The position numbers and the translations under genes are program-made. From Polynucleobacter antarcticus (GTDB lineage Bacteria > Pseudomonadota > Gammaproteobacteria > Burkholderiales > Burkholderiaceae): DNA of 64,000 nucleotides. The stretch spans positions 2,090,413 to 2,154,412 of the forward strand of contig NZ_CP028941.1 in the NCBI RefSeq assembly GCF_013307245.1, read 5' to 3'. The notes under the pieces are model-generated. The model was not told the DNA's origin and searched no databases. It saw only the letters and a program-made list of their open reading frames with translations. Shown here in pieces: positions 44,538-54,255 of the stretch. The first letter of the stretch is position 1, and every line of letters starts with the position of its first letter.

Positions 44538-46748
44538 TTAATTGACTGTCGCCACTCCCCTAGCTCGTGCCGCATGCAATTTCTTGTAACTATCCATTAA
44601 ACGGTGGTGTCTATCCAGCCCCTCTAAGTTGATGCTGGTTGGGGTCAGGCCATAAAAACGGATGCTGCCCTCCAGTGATCCGATCACGGCATTCATTCTT
44701 TCATCACCAAACATCCGACGGAGGTTGAGCACATAGTCTTCAAACTCTAAACTCTCATCTAGCTTAATCTCTAATGCCGCATTGAGGGCCTGATAGAACA
44801 ATTTGCGCTCTACGGTATTGTCGTTATATTGCAGGAAAGCGCCGACCAACTCATATGCTTGATCGAATTGCTGTAAGGCAAGATTAATCAGTAACTTTAA
44901 TTCCAGAACAGTGAGCTGACCCCAGGGGGTATTCTCATCAAATTCGATGCCGATTAGGGTGGCAATGTCGCCATACTCATCTAGCTCGTTATTTTCTAGA
45001 CGCTCAAGCAAGTCGCCTAAGTTTTTGTTATCTAAACTAGATAGATTCAAAATATCTTTACGGAATAACAGCGCTTTATTGGTGTTATCCCAAATAAGAT
45101 CTTCTATGGGATAGACCTCAGAATAGCCTGGCACCAAGATTCGGCATGCGGTAGCGCCCAGCTGGTCGTATACCGCTACATACACCTCTTTGCCTATCGC
45201 TTTAAGAATGCCAAATAAGGTAGCTGCCTCTTTTGCATTAGCGTTTTCACCATCACTAGAGAAGTCCCATTCTACAAAATCGTAATCGGATTTAGCACTA
45301 AAGAAGCGCCAAGAAACAATCCCACTAGAGTCAATAAAGTGTTCAACAAAGTTATTCGGCTCTGTCACGGCTTCGCTTGCAAAGGTTGGTGGGGGTAAAT
45401 CATTTAAGCCTTCTAGGCTTCGTCCTTGTAGTAACTCTGTCAAACTCCGCTCTAATGCCACCTCTAAATTTGGGTGTGCCCCAAAAGAAGCAAACACTCC
45501 GCCTGTGCGTGGGTTCATCAAAGTCACACACATCACGGGATACACACCTCCCAACGATGCATCCTTGATTAAAACTGGAAAGCCTTGCTCTTCAAGTCCC
45601 TTTATACCCGCAAGGATGCCAGGATACTTCTGGAGGACTGCTTGGGGTACATCCGGAAGAGTGATTTCAGCTTCTAAAATATGGCGTTTTACTGCCCGCT
45701 CAAAAATCTCTGACAGGCATTGCACTTGAGCTTCAGCCAAAGTATTGCCCGCACTCATACCATTACTGACATATAAATTTTCAATCAAATTCGATGGAAA
45801 ATACACTGTCTTACCATCGGACTGACGTGCATACGGCAATGCGCAAATACCGCGCTGTACGTTACCAGAATTGGTATCTATCAAATGCGATCCACGTAAC
45901 TCGCCGTCAGGATTAAAAATATTCAGGCAATACTCATCTAAGATTTCTGTAGGTAAAGCATCGTTAGCACCCGGCTTAAACCAGCGCTCATTTGGATAAT
46001 GCACAAATGTTGCATTAGCGATCTCTTCGCCCCAGAAGGTACCCGCATAAAAATGGTTATTACTCAATCGCTCGATATACTCACCTAAGGCAGATGCCAA
46101 TGCACTTTCCTTAGTAGAGCCCTTCCCGTTGGTAAAACACATTGGCGAATGCGCATCACGAATATGCAAAGACCACACATTAGGAATCAAGTTACGCCAA
46201 GAGGCGATTTCTATCTTGATGCCGAGAGTGGCTAATAATTCTGACATATTGGAAATCGTTTGCTCTAGCGGCAAATCTTTACCAGTAATATAAGTACTAG
46301 TAGTAGCATCAGAGGCTGGCTTTACAGCCAATAGAGTCTGCGCATCTGCATCTAAGTTCTTGACTTCCTCAATCACAAACTCTGGTCCGGCTTGTACTAC
46401 CTTTTTAACTGAACAACGTTCAACGGCGCGCAAAATACCTTGGCGATCATTTGCAGAAATATCTTCTGGTAACTCCACTTGAATCTTAAAAATCTGTTGG
46501 TAGCGGTTTTCTGGATCGACAATATTGTTCTGTGAAAGCCGAATATTTTCAGTGGGAATATTGCGGGTATCGCAGTACAGCTTGACAAAATAGGCTGCAC
46601 ATAAAGCAGATGATGCCAAAAAGTAATCAAAAGGACCCGGGGCAGAGCCGTCACCCTTATAGCGGATAGGCTGGTCAGCAATGACCGTGAAATCGTCAAA
46701 CTTCGCTTCTAGACGGAACTTATCAAGAAACTTGACCTTTATTTCCAT
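44538..46748 (-). CDS. OsmC-YcaO fusion protein
   Basis: This 736-residue fusion has an N-terminal OsmC-like domain (about residues 1-135). It includes GDGSAPGPFDYFLASSALCA and a second cysteine in VERCSVKKV, the thiol peroxidase-type pair. A YcaO domain follows (about 170-560), with EYIERLSNNHF, ECL-type helix QCLSEIFERAVKR and LERSLTELLQGRS. A helical C-terminal region (about 600-720) resembles TPR-like YcaO tails. YcaO enzymes activate amide backbones with ATP; E. coli YcaO affects RimO-dependent S12 methylthiolation. The role of this fusion is not settled. Confidence 0.85.
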   Translation of the reverse strand: MEIKVKFLDKFRLEAKFDDFTVIADQPIRYKGDGSAPGPFDYFLASSALCAAYFVKLYCDTRNIPTENIRLSQNNIVDPENRYQQIFKIQVELPEDISANDRQGILRAVERCSVKKVVQAGPEFVIEEVKNLDADAQTLLAVKPASDATTSTYITGKDLPLEQTISNMSELLATLGIKIEIASWRNLIPNVWSLHIRDAHSPMCFTNGKGSTKESALASALGEYIERLSNNHFYAGTFWGEEIANATFVHYPNERWFKPGANDALPTEILDEYCLNIFNPDGELRGSHLIDTNSGNVQRGICALPYARQSDGKTVYFPSNLIENLYVSNGMSAGNTLAEAQVQCLSEIFERAVKRHILEAEITLPDVPQAVLQKYPGILAGIKGLEEQGFPVLIKDASLGGVYPVMCVTLMNPRTGGVFASFGAHPNLEVALERSLTELLQGRSLEGLNDLPPPTFASEAVTEPNNFVEHFIDSSGIVSWRFFSAKSDYDFVEWDFSSDGENANAKEAATLFGILKAIGKEVYVAVYDQLGATACRILVPGYSEVYPIEDLIWDNTNKALLFRKDILNLSSLDNKNLGDLLERLENNELDEYGDIATLIGIEFDENTPWGQLTVLELKLLINLALQQFDQAYELVGAFLQYNDNTVERKLFYQALNAALEIKLDESLEFEDYVLNLRRMFGDERMNAVIGSLEGSIRFYGLTPTSINLEGLDRHHRLMDSYKKLHAARARGVATVN

Positions 46749-46850
46749 GGAGATGATTCCGAAAATGGTGTGGAGGCTATTATCCGCTGTAACGCCTATG
46801 CTTTGAATAGATCGCTAGCCCAAGAGCGGCGCTTTACTAAATACCTGCTT

Positions 46851-47528
46851 TTAGCTCTCGCCTTTATTGCGTGAAGTATCGATACCCAAAGCCTTGAGCT
46901 TGCGGTAAAGATGGGTTCTTTCAAGGCCAGTGTACTCAGAGATCTTAGTCATGCTGCCGCCCATAATGATCATTTGATGCTCAAAATAGGCTTTCTCAAA
47001 GAGATCCCTAGATTCTCTCAAAGGTAAATCAAAATAGGTTTTTGCAATGCCGCTGATGTACTCCCCTGCTGGCGGTCCAGCTGCCGTATCGCTGACGGCC
47101 ACTTTAGTACTTGAGCTATGGGTAGGTTGAGAAACCCTATCCTCAGCTGGCTCAATATATTTTGGTGAACTTTCAAGTGCTTTAGTAACAGTCTTCAGCA
47201 GCTTTTGTAGTGCAATGGGCTTTTCTAAAAAGTTCAGCGCACCAATACGCGTTGCCTCAACTGCAGTATCAATGGTTGCATGGCCAGACATCATAACTAC
47301 CGGCATGGTTAATTGGCCCGTTTTTGACCACTCTTTTAATAAAGTAATGCCGTCTACATCGGGCATCCAGATATCGAGCAGTACCAAATCTGGGCGCATT
47401 TGTTCACGAATCGTACGGGCCTGCATAGCGCTCTCAGCGGCATAAACAGTATGGCCTTCATCTGTCAGAATCTCATTGAGAAGCTCACGAATTCCCATCT
47501 CATCATCGACTACCAAAATACTCGCCAT
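46851..47528 (-). CDS. Response regulator with Fis-type DNA-binding domain (NtrX-like, no AAA+)
   Basis: This 225-residue regulator has a receiver domain (DDE at 8-10, phospho-acceptor Asp in LLDIWMPD near residue 52, Lys in FLEKPIAL). A Ser/Thr-rich linker and a C-terminal Fis-type helix-turn-helix (SKISEYTGLERTHLYRKL-like, here MTKISEYTGLERTHLYRKLK) follow. The sigma-54-activating AAA+ domain of NtrX is absent. It lies 2 bp after the sensor kinase gene and is its likely partner. Confidence 0.85.
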   Translation of the reverse strand: MASILVVDDEMGIRELLNEILTDEGHTVYAAESAMQARTIREQMRPDLVLLDIWMPDVDGITLLKEWSKTGQLTMPVVMMSGHATIDTAVEATRIGALNFLEKPIALQKLLKTVTKALESSPKYIEPAEDRVSQPTHSSSTKVAVSDTAAGPPAGEYISGIAKTYFDLPLRESRDLFEKAYFEHQMIIMGGSMTKISEYTGLERTHLYRKLKALGIDTSRNKGES

Positions 47529-47530
47529 AC

Positions 47531-49825
47531 TTATGCTGCCTCTTTTGCCAGATTCATAAACAAAATGGATACTTGTGCGCCCACTACTTCATCCCCCCGC
47601 ACTCGATTACGGATTTCAATTTTAGCGCCGTGATCATCCACTATTTTCTTCACTACCGCCAATCCCAATCCAGTGCCTTTACTCTTCGTAGTAATGTATG
47701 GCTCAAATGCTCTTGCTAATATCTTAGCTGGAAATCCTGAACCACTGTCACTTATTGTTAAGCGTACAGCATTTTGCATTGCGCCATTTAATTCTCCATA
47801 AGGCACTAATTCTGTTTTTATTTCAACAGAGGCATCTTGATGCGCACCCTCAAGAGTAGCATCTTGTGCATTTTGCAGCAGGTTATGAATGACCTGTCGC
47901 AGTTGTGTAGGGTCGCCCATAATATTTGGACAATGATCATCTAAGCGGGTTTTTAAGGAGCTACCTTCATACAAACCTAAAATCTCTTGTGTTAGCGCAT
48001 TAATGGAAAGGGGCTTCAGCTGCAATCCAGGAGTTTTTGCAAAATCCCGGAAATCATTTACCATTTCTTTCATGGCCTGAACTTGACCAATGATCGTCTC
48101 GGTACTCCGATTCATCATTTCTTCTTGCTCAGGCGTCAATTTTCCAGCCAGCTTATGCTGCAACCTCTCAGCAGATAACTGAATCGGGGTCAGTGGGTTT
48201 TTAATCTCGTGGGCTAGGCGTCTAGCCACCTCACTCCATGCAATGGAACGTTGGGCACTCACGACATCGGTAATATCATCAAATACGACCATGCGCAAAT
48301 CCGAGTTCAACTCTGTGCCTCTCACAAAGAGAGTGACCTCCAACTCATTTTCAAACTCATTGGTGCGGTGCAGTTGAATCTGCTTTTGCCATACAGGCGC
48401 AACCTGTTGCCTCTCAGGATCAGCGGGGTCGCCATCTGCGCCAACTGCCAGCTTCATGGTAGCAAAACCCTCTTTAATGGTTTGTTCAAACTCTATCAAA
48501 GTAGGTGCATCACTTAATGGCCGACCATCCAATTGTGTCAAGTCTTGTCCAAAAATTCGGTCTGCGCCCGCATTACTAGACACCACATTAAAGTTTCTGT
48601 CAAAAATACATACTCCCGCAGTTAAGTTACCAAGTACCGTCTCCAAAAACGTTTTTGATTCTTGCAAAGATGTTCTGGTATCGGCTAGTTGACGGGTCAT
48701 AACGTTAAATTGGCGGGTCAGCATGCCCAGCTCGTCCCCCGTATCTAATTCTGGCTTAGGTGATAAATCGCCTTTTGCAACAGCTTGCGTTCCCTTTAAT
48801 AACATGAGTAAAGGTCGCGCCAATTGGCGACCAAGCATCAGCGCAAGCGTGATGGCTACAAATAACGCAAAAAATAGGGTTAATGTCAGCGTGCCCACAA
48901 ACATTTTGCGTAGGCCCGTACGTCCTAAGGACTTTTCTTGGTATTCGCTATAGGCAGACTCAACCGCAAAAATGTTCTTGGCTAATGGGCTAGGAATCAG
49001 ACGCACTAATTGTAAAAAATACTTATCTTCGACATCACGTTTGCCTTGAACCACTTTTTTTCGAACTATAGGCACTATCGCCCTGACTTGATAAGCGCGC
49101 TGTCCCTCTTCCACCTCTATTTGATCAATAAAGGTAAGGCCATTTTTTTTAAATGCCTCTGCAACTACATCGGCACTAGGCGCAGGCAAATATTTTTTAG
49201 AGCTGGGCTCACTCGATAAAATTAAATTACGCCGTATATCAAAAAGGCTGACCTCTTGGATGCCAAATTGATTACGAATCTTCATTACCATGGCGCCGAC
49301 TTGATCAGAACTGGTTCCCGAAGGAACTTGGGTGATCTGTTCGGCAATGAAATTTCCCTCAGCCAAAATCTCTTCTTGAGCAATCTGCAAGGTTACTCGA
49401 CCCAACTCTAAGCCAGAGTTGAGTGCGGACTCCACCTTGACATCAAACCAGGTTTCAATACTTCGAGAAACGAATTGCAAGGAAACGCCATACAGAATTA
49501 ATCCGGGTACGACTCCAACCAAAGCAAAAATCATTGCTAACTTGGCAATCAGGCGGGTACCGAAACGCCCCTTATGCCAGCGAATAGCAATCACTATCAC
49601 TAAAGTCAAAATGACTAAAGTTAAACAAATACCAATTGCTATATTGGCTGCATAAAGCCAAATAAAATAGTTGTCAAAAAATTCAGTATTAGATGATGCG
49701 ATAGATAGCAGCACCAATAGCACCAGCGCAAAGGTACCAATGACCGCAATTGATATAGGTAGCGCCCGCCTTTTCCAAACTTCTTTTTGGGCAGACTCCA
49801 GCTTAAAAAAAGTAAATGGCGTCAT
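47531..49825 (-). CDS. NtrY-like sensor histidine kinase
   Basis: This 764-residue membrane kinase has several N-terminal membrane segments and a periplasmic region (about 100-320). A HAMP domain (about 345-395), a PAS domain (about 405-500) and HisKA with RLAHEIKNPLTPIQLSAERL follow. The HATPase has NLLQNAQDA, DSGSGFP and TKSKGTGLGLAVVKKI. It phosphorylates the regulator encoded 2 bp downstream. The signal is unknown. The ATG overlaps the DUF4390 stop. Confidence 0.88.
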   Translation of the reverse strand: MTPFTFFKLESAQKEVWKRRALPISIAVIGTFALVLLVLLSIASSNTEFFDNYFIWLYAANIAIGICLTLVILTLVIVIAIRWHKGRFGTRLIAKLAMIFALVGVVPGLILYGVSLQFVSRSIETWFDVKVESALNSGLELGRVTLQIAQEEILAEGNFIAEQITQVPSGTSSDQVGAMVMKIRNQFGIQEVSLFDIRRNLILSSEPSSKKYLPAPSADVVAEAFKKNGLTFIDQIEVEEGQRAYQVRAIVPIVRKKVVQGKRDVEDKYFLQLVRLIPSPLAKNIFAVESAYSEYQEKSLGRTGLRKMFVGTLTLTLFFALFVAITLALMLGRQLARPLLMLLKGTQAVAKGDLSPKPELDTGDELGMLTRQFNVMTRQLADTRTSLQESKTFLETVLGNLTAGVCIFDRNFNVVSSNAGADRIFGQDLTQLDGRPLSDAPTLIEFEQTIKEGFATMKLAVGADGDPADPERQQVAPVWQKQIQLHRTNEFENELEVTLFVRGTELNSDLRMVVFDDITDVVSAQRSIAWSEVARRLAHEIKNPLTPIQLSAERLQHKLAGKLTPEQEEMMNRSTETIIGQVQAMKEMVNDFRDFAKTPGLQLKPLSINALTQEILGLYEGSSLKTRLDDHCPNIMGDPTQLRQVIHNLLQNAQDATLEGAHQDASVEIKTELVPYGELNGAMQNAVRLTISDSGSGFPAKILARAFEPYITTKSKGTGLGLAVVKKIVDDHGAKIEIRNRVRGDEVVGAQVSILFMNLAKEAA

Positions 49826-50403
49826 CGTCTAATCGGGCTGGGCCCATTTGGCAGAAAAGGAAGTCGTGCCCAGTCACTAGAAAGGTTCCATTCTCGATTA
49901 TTTAAAGCATTTACTTGAAACGGCTTCGGTAACTTACTTAAATCCAAAGTCAGTCTGAGGGCTGCGTTATAAGATTTGCTGGGATCTAGCTGGCTACTAT
50001 CAACCACTCGCCAACCTCCAATTGTGCCTACTGCCTGCAAGGCTTCAAAAATGGTTTTCGCAGAAAAGCTAAATCCTTCTGAGGCAATACGATACTGCTG
50101 AGTTAGCGGTTGGTAAGACAGACGCGTATTGCGCACTGTAAGTGCAGGCCGCTCGTCAAACCAATACCATCGAGAGCGGGTAACCTCAAACTCTGTTTGA
50201 AAATGTAAGACCAAACCCTTCTGAAGGGCATCTTCTAATCCAGGGGTCAGCTCAATCTGGAAGGTCGCATTGAGTAGCCACTCACTATCCACTTTCTCTA
50301 ACTCGAGAGATTTGAGCTTAATGCCTTCCGCACTTACTCCTGCCGCGAACAGGCTTAGCGATAACAGCATACAAAATAGGAATTGTTTACAGCGTTGGCT
50401 CAT
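49822..50403 (-). CDS. DUF4390 exported protein
   Basis: This 193-residue protein has a signal peptide (LFCMLLSLSLFAAGVSAEG) and a beta-rich mature domain (LVLHFQTEFEVTRSRWYWFD). DUF4390 genes are commonly found between rsmB and NtrY-type kinases in beta-proteobacteria. It may be a periplasmic partner of the kinase, but this is inferred from position only. It overlaps genes on both sides by 4 nt. Confidence 0.85.
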   Translation of the reverse strand: MSQRCKQFLFCMLLSLSLFAAGVSAEGIKLKSLELEKVDSEWLLNATFQIELTPGLEDALQKGLVLHFQTEFEVTRSRWYWFDERPALTVRNTRLSYQPLTQQYRIASEGFSFSAKTIFEALQAVGTIGGWRVVDSSQLDPSKSYNAALRLTLDLSKLPKPFQVNALNNREWNLSSDWARLPFLPNGPSPIRR

Positions 50404-51713
50404 GGCCCATTTTTCTTAAACAAGGCATAGTAAAAACCATCATTAGTCTCGGTGGGCAAAATTTGTCCGGGGGCGCTTAATCGTAACGCATCTGCATGCT
50501 GTGCAGAAAACCAAAGTGCCTGCATTTCTCCCTCTTCAGGAAATACTGAACAGGTCACATACAAGAGCAGGCCACCTGGCTTGAGCATCTTCCAAGACTG
50601 GGCCAGAATGGCACGTTGTCGCAGCTGTAACGCTCCAATATCAGCTTCACGCCTTAAAAACGGAATATCGGGATGTCGAGCTACGATACCCGATGCAGAA
50701 CAGGGCGCATCCAATAAAATTTTATCGAATAGCTTTCCGTCCCACCAAGCGCTCTTCGAGGCATCACCGCGCACCACCCGAACAGCATCAGATTGCAAGC
50801 GCAGACGATCCAAATTACCGCCAATTTTACCGAGGCGTTCGCCATCCAATTCCAAGGCAGTCATCTCACATTGGGCTAACTCTAATAAGTGCGCTGTTTT
50901 TCCGCCCGGTGCTGCACAAGCATCCAAGATCCGATCACCCGGCTTGGGATCCAGCAATATAGCGGCAATTTGTGCGCCTGCATCTTGCACAGAAACGGCG
51001 CCACTATAAAACCCAGGCAGTTCGGAGACGGGAACTGGTTCACGCAACAATAATGCCGAATCCAATGAAACGCCTGCAATATCCTCAATAGGCTCAGCTG
51101 CAATACCAACTTCGCTCAGCAAGTCTTGGTATGCCGCACGCGTATATTGCTGGCTATTGACTCGCAATATGAGGGGGGCACGTTGAGCCTGCTGAATCAG
51201 CATGGCATGCCACACTTTTGAGTAATTTTTCTTAAGATTTGCACGCCACCAAGGTGGGAAAAACATAGGTATGGGGTCTGGGGGGTAAGGTCTATTTGCC
51301 TCTTCCTGAACCAGTAGGCTAACCTTGCGCAAAACAGCATTCACCAATCCTTTGGCATACATAGTTGGCTCGTACTCACTACATGCTTTTACCGCTTGAT
51401 CCACAATCGTATGCACTGCATAGCCTTTGCCATCAGTACTGCTCTGTAGAAATAGAGGAATGGCTACACTCAAAAGATATTCCACTTCTACAGGCGGCGT
51501 CTTGGGAATAAATTGTTTAATGAGCTCATGTGATCTCACCCATTTACGTAAAGTATCAAAGGTGAGGCTTTGTACGATAGGTCGTTCGTGAGCATCTAGC
51601 TGATCCAAGACTTCTGTCAGCGATCTTCCAAGCATCACCTCTCCAATCGCTTGGGCAGAAATAGTGATTGCTTCCGATAGGGGGAGGCTGCGTGATGTTG
51701 CTTGATCAGTCAC
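50400..51713 (-). CDS. rsmB: 16S rRNA m5C967 methyltransferase RsmB
   Basis: This is a SAM-dependent RNA methyltransferase with an N-terminal NusB-like RNA-binding domain and a Rossmann catalytic domain. The SAM site DACAAPGGKT is present, as are both active-site cysteines: LLDAPCSASG and VTCSVFPEEG. GTG 51713 gives MTDQATSRSLPLSEAI; a TTG at 51740 would add nine residues. The stop overlaps the DUF4390 ATG. Confidence 0.9.
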   Translation of the reverse strand: MTDQATSRSLPLSEAITISAQAIGEVMLGRSLTEVLDQLDAHERPIVQSLTFDTLRKWVRSHELIKQFIPKTPPVEVEYLLSVAIPLFLQSSTDGKGYAVHTIVDQAVKACSEYEPTMYAKGLVNAVLRKVSLLVQEEANRPYPPDPIPMFFPPWWRANLKKNYSKVWHAMLIQQAQRAPLILRVNSQQYTRAAYQDLLSEVGIAAEPIEDIAGVSLDSALLLREPVPVSELPGFYSGAVSVQDAGAQIAAILLDPKPGDRILDACAAPGGKTAHLLELAQCEMTALELDGERLGKIGGNLDRLRLQSDAVRVVRGDASKSAWWDGKLFDKILLDAPCSASGIVARHPDIPFLRREADIGALQLRQRAILAQSWKMLKPGGLLLYVTCSVFPEEGEMQALWFSAQHADALRLSAPGQILPTETNDGFYYALFKKNGP

Positions 51714-51783
51714 AAGATTCCATTCTGGGTAAACGAGCAATCCACCATGACAAAAAAAGCAATCTTAATAATTTCAAATATGT

Positions 51784-52767
51784 TCATTGCCCAAATACAC
51801 TCTCAACCAAGCCGGGGCCAATACAAACACTTGCTGCCAATTTTTTCCCACTGGGTTTTTGCATTTCTAAAATTTCAATTACGCCCTGGCCACACTGCAC
51901 CAATACCCCATCACTGCTCATACTTAAAATCGTGCCCGGCTTCTTAGTGTGCATCATGGCTTGATCGCTACCTAGGCGAGAGTTCCATAATTTTATGGGT
52001 TCACCATTTAAAAAACTTGTTGAACCTGGGAAGGGATTAAATGCACGAATACAGTAATCAATTTTTTCTGCGCTCATGCCCCAATCTATTTCTGCTTCAC
52101 TCTTTTGGATCTTTTCTGCATAAGTCACTCCATCAAGTGGCTGTGGGGTTGCCGTCAACGATTTATCTTGCTCCAAGCTACTGAGTGTCTGCACCATCAA
52201 AGCAGCGCCTAATTGAGCTAAGCGATCATGCAATGATGCGCTGGTCTCCTCCGAAGAAATATCCAACGCTTTTTTTAATACGACGCCTCCCGTATCTAAA
52301 CCGGCATCCATTTGCATAATGCTCACGCCCGTCTGGCGATCACCGCTTTCAATAGCCCGCTGAATCGGAGCAGCGCCACGCCAGCGCGGCAACAGCGATG
52401 CATGAATGTTAAAGCAACCATAGCGGCCATTTTTTTCAGCTAGATCCAAAATGTCTTGCGGCAGAATCAAGCCATATGCAACTACCACCATCGCATCAAA
52501 ATCTACAGTAGATAGATGTTGATATGCCTCTTGCGCTTCAACGCTTTTCTTTTGGTTTGGATGATTCTGCTTTAGGGTTACTGCTTGCAATATGGGAATA
52601 TTTTTTTCTTGGGCCACTATTTTTACTGGGCTTGCCTGCAAATGCATACCTCTTCCAGATCGACGATCTGGCTGCGTGAGTGCGAGAACAATGTCATGGC
52701 CAGCATCTAAGATAGCGCGCATGGCATGGGCAGCAAATTCTGGGGTACCTGCAAAAACAATTTTCAT
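51784..52767 (-). CDS. fmt: Methionyl-tRNA formyltransferase
   Basis: Fmt formylates initiator Met-tRNA. The 327-residue protein has FAGTPEFAAHAMR at the N-terminus, the catalytic FNIHASLLPRWRGAAPIQRA block with Asn, His and later Asp (MDAGLDTGGV), and a C-terminal tRNA-binding domain. It lies 7 bp after def in the usual def-fmt order. Confidence 0.95.
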   Translation of the reverse strand: MKIVFAGTPEFAAHAMRAILDAGHDIVLALTQPDRRSGRGMHLQASPVKIVAQEKNIPILQAVTLKQNHPNQKKSVEAQEAYQHLSTVDFDAMVVVAYGLILPQDILDLAEKNGRYGCFNIHASLLPRWRGAAPIQRAIESGDRQTGVSIMQMDAGLDTGGVVLKKALDISSEETSASLHDRLAQLGAALMVQTLSSLEQDKSLTATPQPLDGVTYAEKIQKSEAEIDWGMSAEKIDYCIRAFNPFPGSTSFLNGEPIKLWNSRLGSDQAMMHTKKPGTILSMSSDGVLVQCGQGVIEILEMQKPSGKKLAASVCIGPGLVESVFGQ

Positions 52768-52774
52768 GGGGCGC

Positions 52775-53290
52775 TTAGCGCTGACCTATTAATTCTTTAG
52801 CGCGCTTTTTCATTTTTAGGGAGATACGATTGCGCTTCAAAAAAGATAAGTACTCGACAAAAACTTTCCCTTTGAGATGATCCATTTCATGTTGTATGCA
52901 AACGGCCAATAAGCCATCTGCCTCTACTTCAAATTCTTTACCATTTCTATCAAGTGCTTTCACGCGCACAATCGCTGGCCTATCTACCTCATCATAATAT
53001 TCAGGCACCGAGAGGCAACCCTCGCGCCAAGATTTTTTCTCTGGACTTACCCAAACTAATTCAGGATTAATAAAAACCAGCAGGCCATCTTGATTCTCTG
53101 ACACATCAATCACAATAATTTGTTCATGAATATCGACTTGCGTGGCTGCTAAGCCGACCCCCGGTGCGTCATACATAGTCTGAGCCATATCAGCCACTAT
53201 TTGTTTAATGCGCGCATCTACCTGCGCTACCGGTTTTGCAACCCGAAGTAGGCGTGGATCTGGATAACAAAGGACGGTTAATAAAGCCAT
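52775..53290 (-). CDS. def: Peptide deformylase
   Basis: This Fe/Zn enzyme removes the N-formyl group from new proteins. The three family motifs are [19 protein letters not shown] (metal-ligand Cys) and [10 protein letters not shown] (HExxH). ATG 53290 ([12 protein letters not shown]) is the normal N-terminus; a frame to 53305 adds five residues. First gene of def-fmt-rsmB, divergent from dprA. Confidence 0.95.
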   Translation of the reverse strand: MALLTVLCYPDPRLLRVAKPVAQVDARIKQIVADMAQTMYDAPGVGLAATQVDIHEQIIVIDVSENQDGLLVFINPELVWVSPEKKSWREGCLSVPEYYDEVDRPAIVRVKALDRNGKEFEVEADGLLAVCIQHEMDHLKGKVFVEYLSFLKRNRISLKMKKRAKELIGQR

Positions 53291-53361
53291 ATCAGAATTA
53301 TCCAACAGAGTAATCCGACTGTCCCGATAGTTCTGATATCCCTAAGCTTGAAAATGGCTCC

Positions 53362-54060
53362 ATGCAGACACTTCAAACAATGGATATCCAAGCTATAAGT
53401 CATACAGACCCTCAGTACCCAGACCGCTTGCTTGCTTTATATGACCCTCCCAGTCCGCTGTATATATATGGTGAAGCTGCGCTTCTCAAGATGCCCATGA
53501 TCGCCATTGTGGGCTCGCGCATGCCTAGTGCCGAGGGGGTGAAAAATGCGCTCTATTTTGCCCGGGCCCTATCTAAAGCGGGTTTCTTAATCCTTTCTGG
53601 GATGGCTCGTGGAATTGATGGGGCAGCGCATCGCGGAGCACTTAGCCTTGGAGAGGGCCATCGCACTGTTGCGGTATGTGGCACTGGGCTGGATATTACC
53701 TATCCACGAGAACACCAATTGCTAGCAGATAGCATTGGTCGGCGAGGCTTGTTGCTGTCTGAGCTCGCCCCAGGAGTAGGGCCAAGACCGAGCCACTTCC
53801 CTCGCAGAAATCGCATCATTGCTGCACTTTCATTAGGGGTACTTGTAATTGAGGCTGCTGAAAAATCAGGCTCCCTCATCACGGCCAGGCTCGCAACTGA
53901 ACTGGGAAGAGAGGTGTTTGCCCTGCCAGGGTCGCTCTACAACCCACTTTCAAGTGGTTGTCACCAGCTTATTCAACAGGGGGCCAAGTTAACGCAACAC
54001 CCGCAAGACGTTCTGGATGAGCTGTCAATCTACCTAAAAACATCATTTAAGGCCACTTAA
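53362..54060 (+). CDS. dprA: DNA-processing protein DprA, core-only form
   Basis: DprA loads RecA on incoming DNA during transformation. This 232-residue protein holds only the Rossmann-like core: IVGSRMPSAEG, SGMARGIDGAAHRGAL, GTGLDITYPREH and FPRRNRIIAALS. The N-terminal SAM-like domain and the C-terminal winged helix of many DprA proteins (around 360 residues) are absent. Only 71 bp separate it from def, so no hidden N-terminal part fits upstream. DprA core activity without these domains is plausible. Confidence 0.88.
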   Translation: MQTLQTMDIQAISHTDPQYPDRLLALYDPPSPLYIYGEAALLKMPMIAIVGSRMPSAEGVKNALYFARALSKAGFLILSGMARGIDGAAHRGALSLGEGHRTVAVCGTGLDITYPREHQLLADSIGRRGLLLSELAPGVGPRPSHFPRRNRIIAALSLGVLVIEAAEKSGSLITARLATELGREVFALPGSLYNPLSSGCHQLIQQGAKLTQHPQDVLDELSIYLKTSFKAT

Positions 54061-54255
54061 AGCGGGGTTTTTCTCCAAATCCTATACAAATTAGGTGCAT
54101 TTATAAGGGTAGTTGATGCAACTTTTGGACTTTTTTTAATTTATCGGTTAATAATAAAAAGGGGTATCGGGTAGACCAAAGCGCAAGATGGTTTAAATTG
54201 GTCATCCGTTTTACCCATTAAAAACATCATTCAAGCTCACATTTAGGCAAAACGC

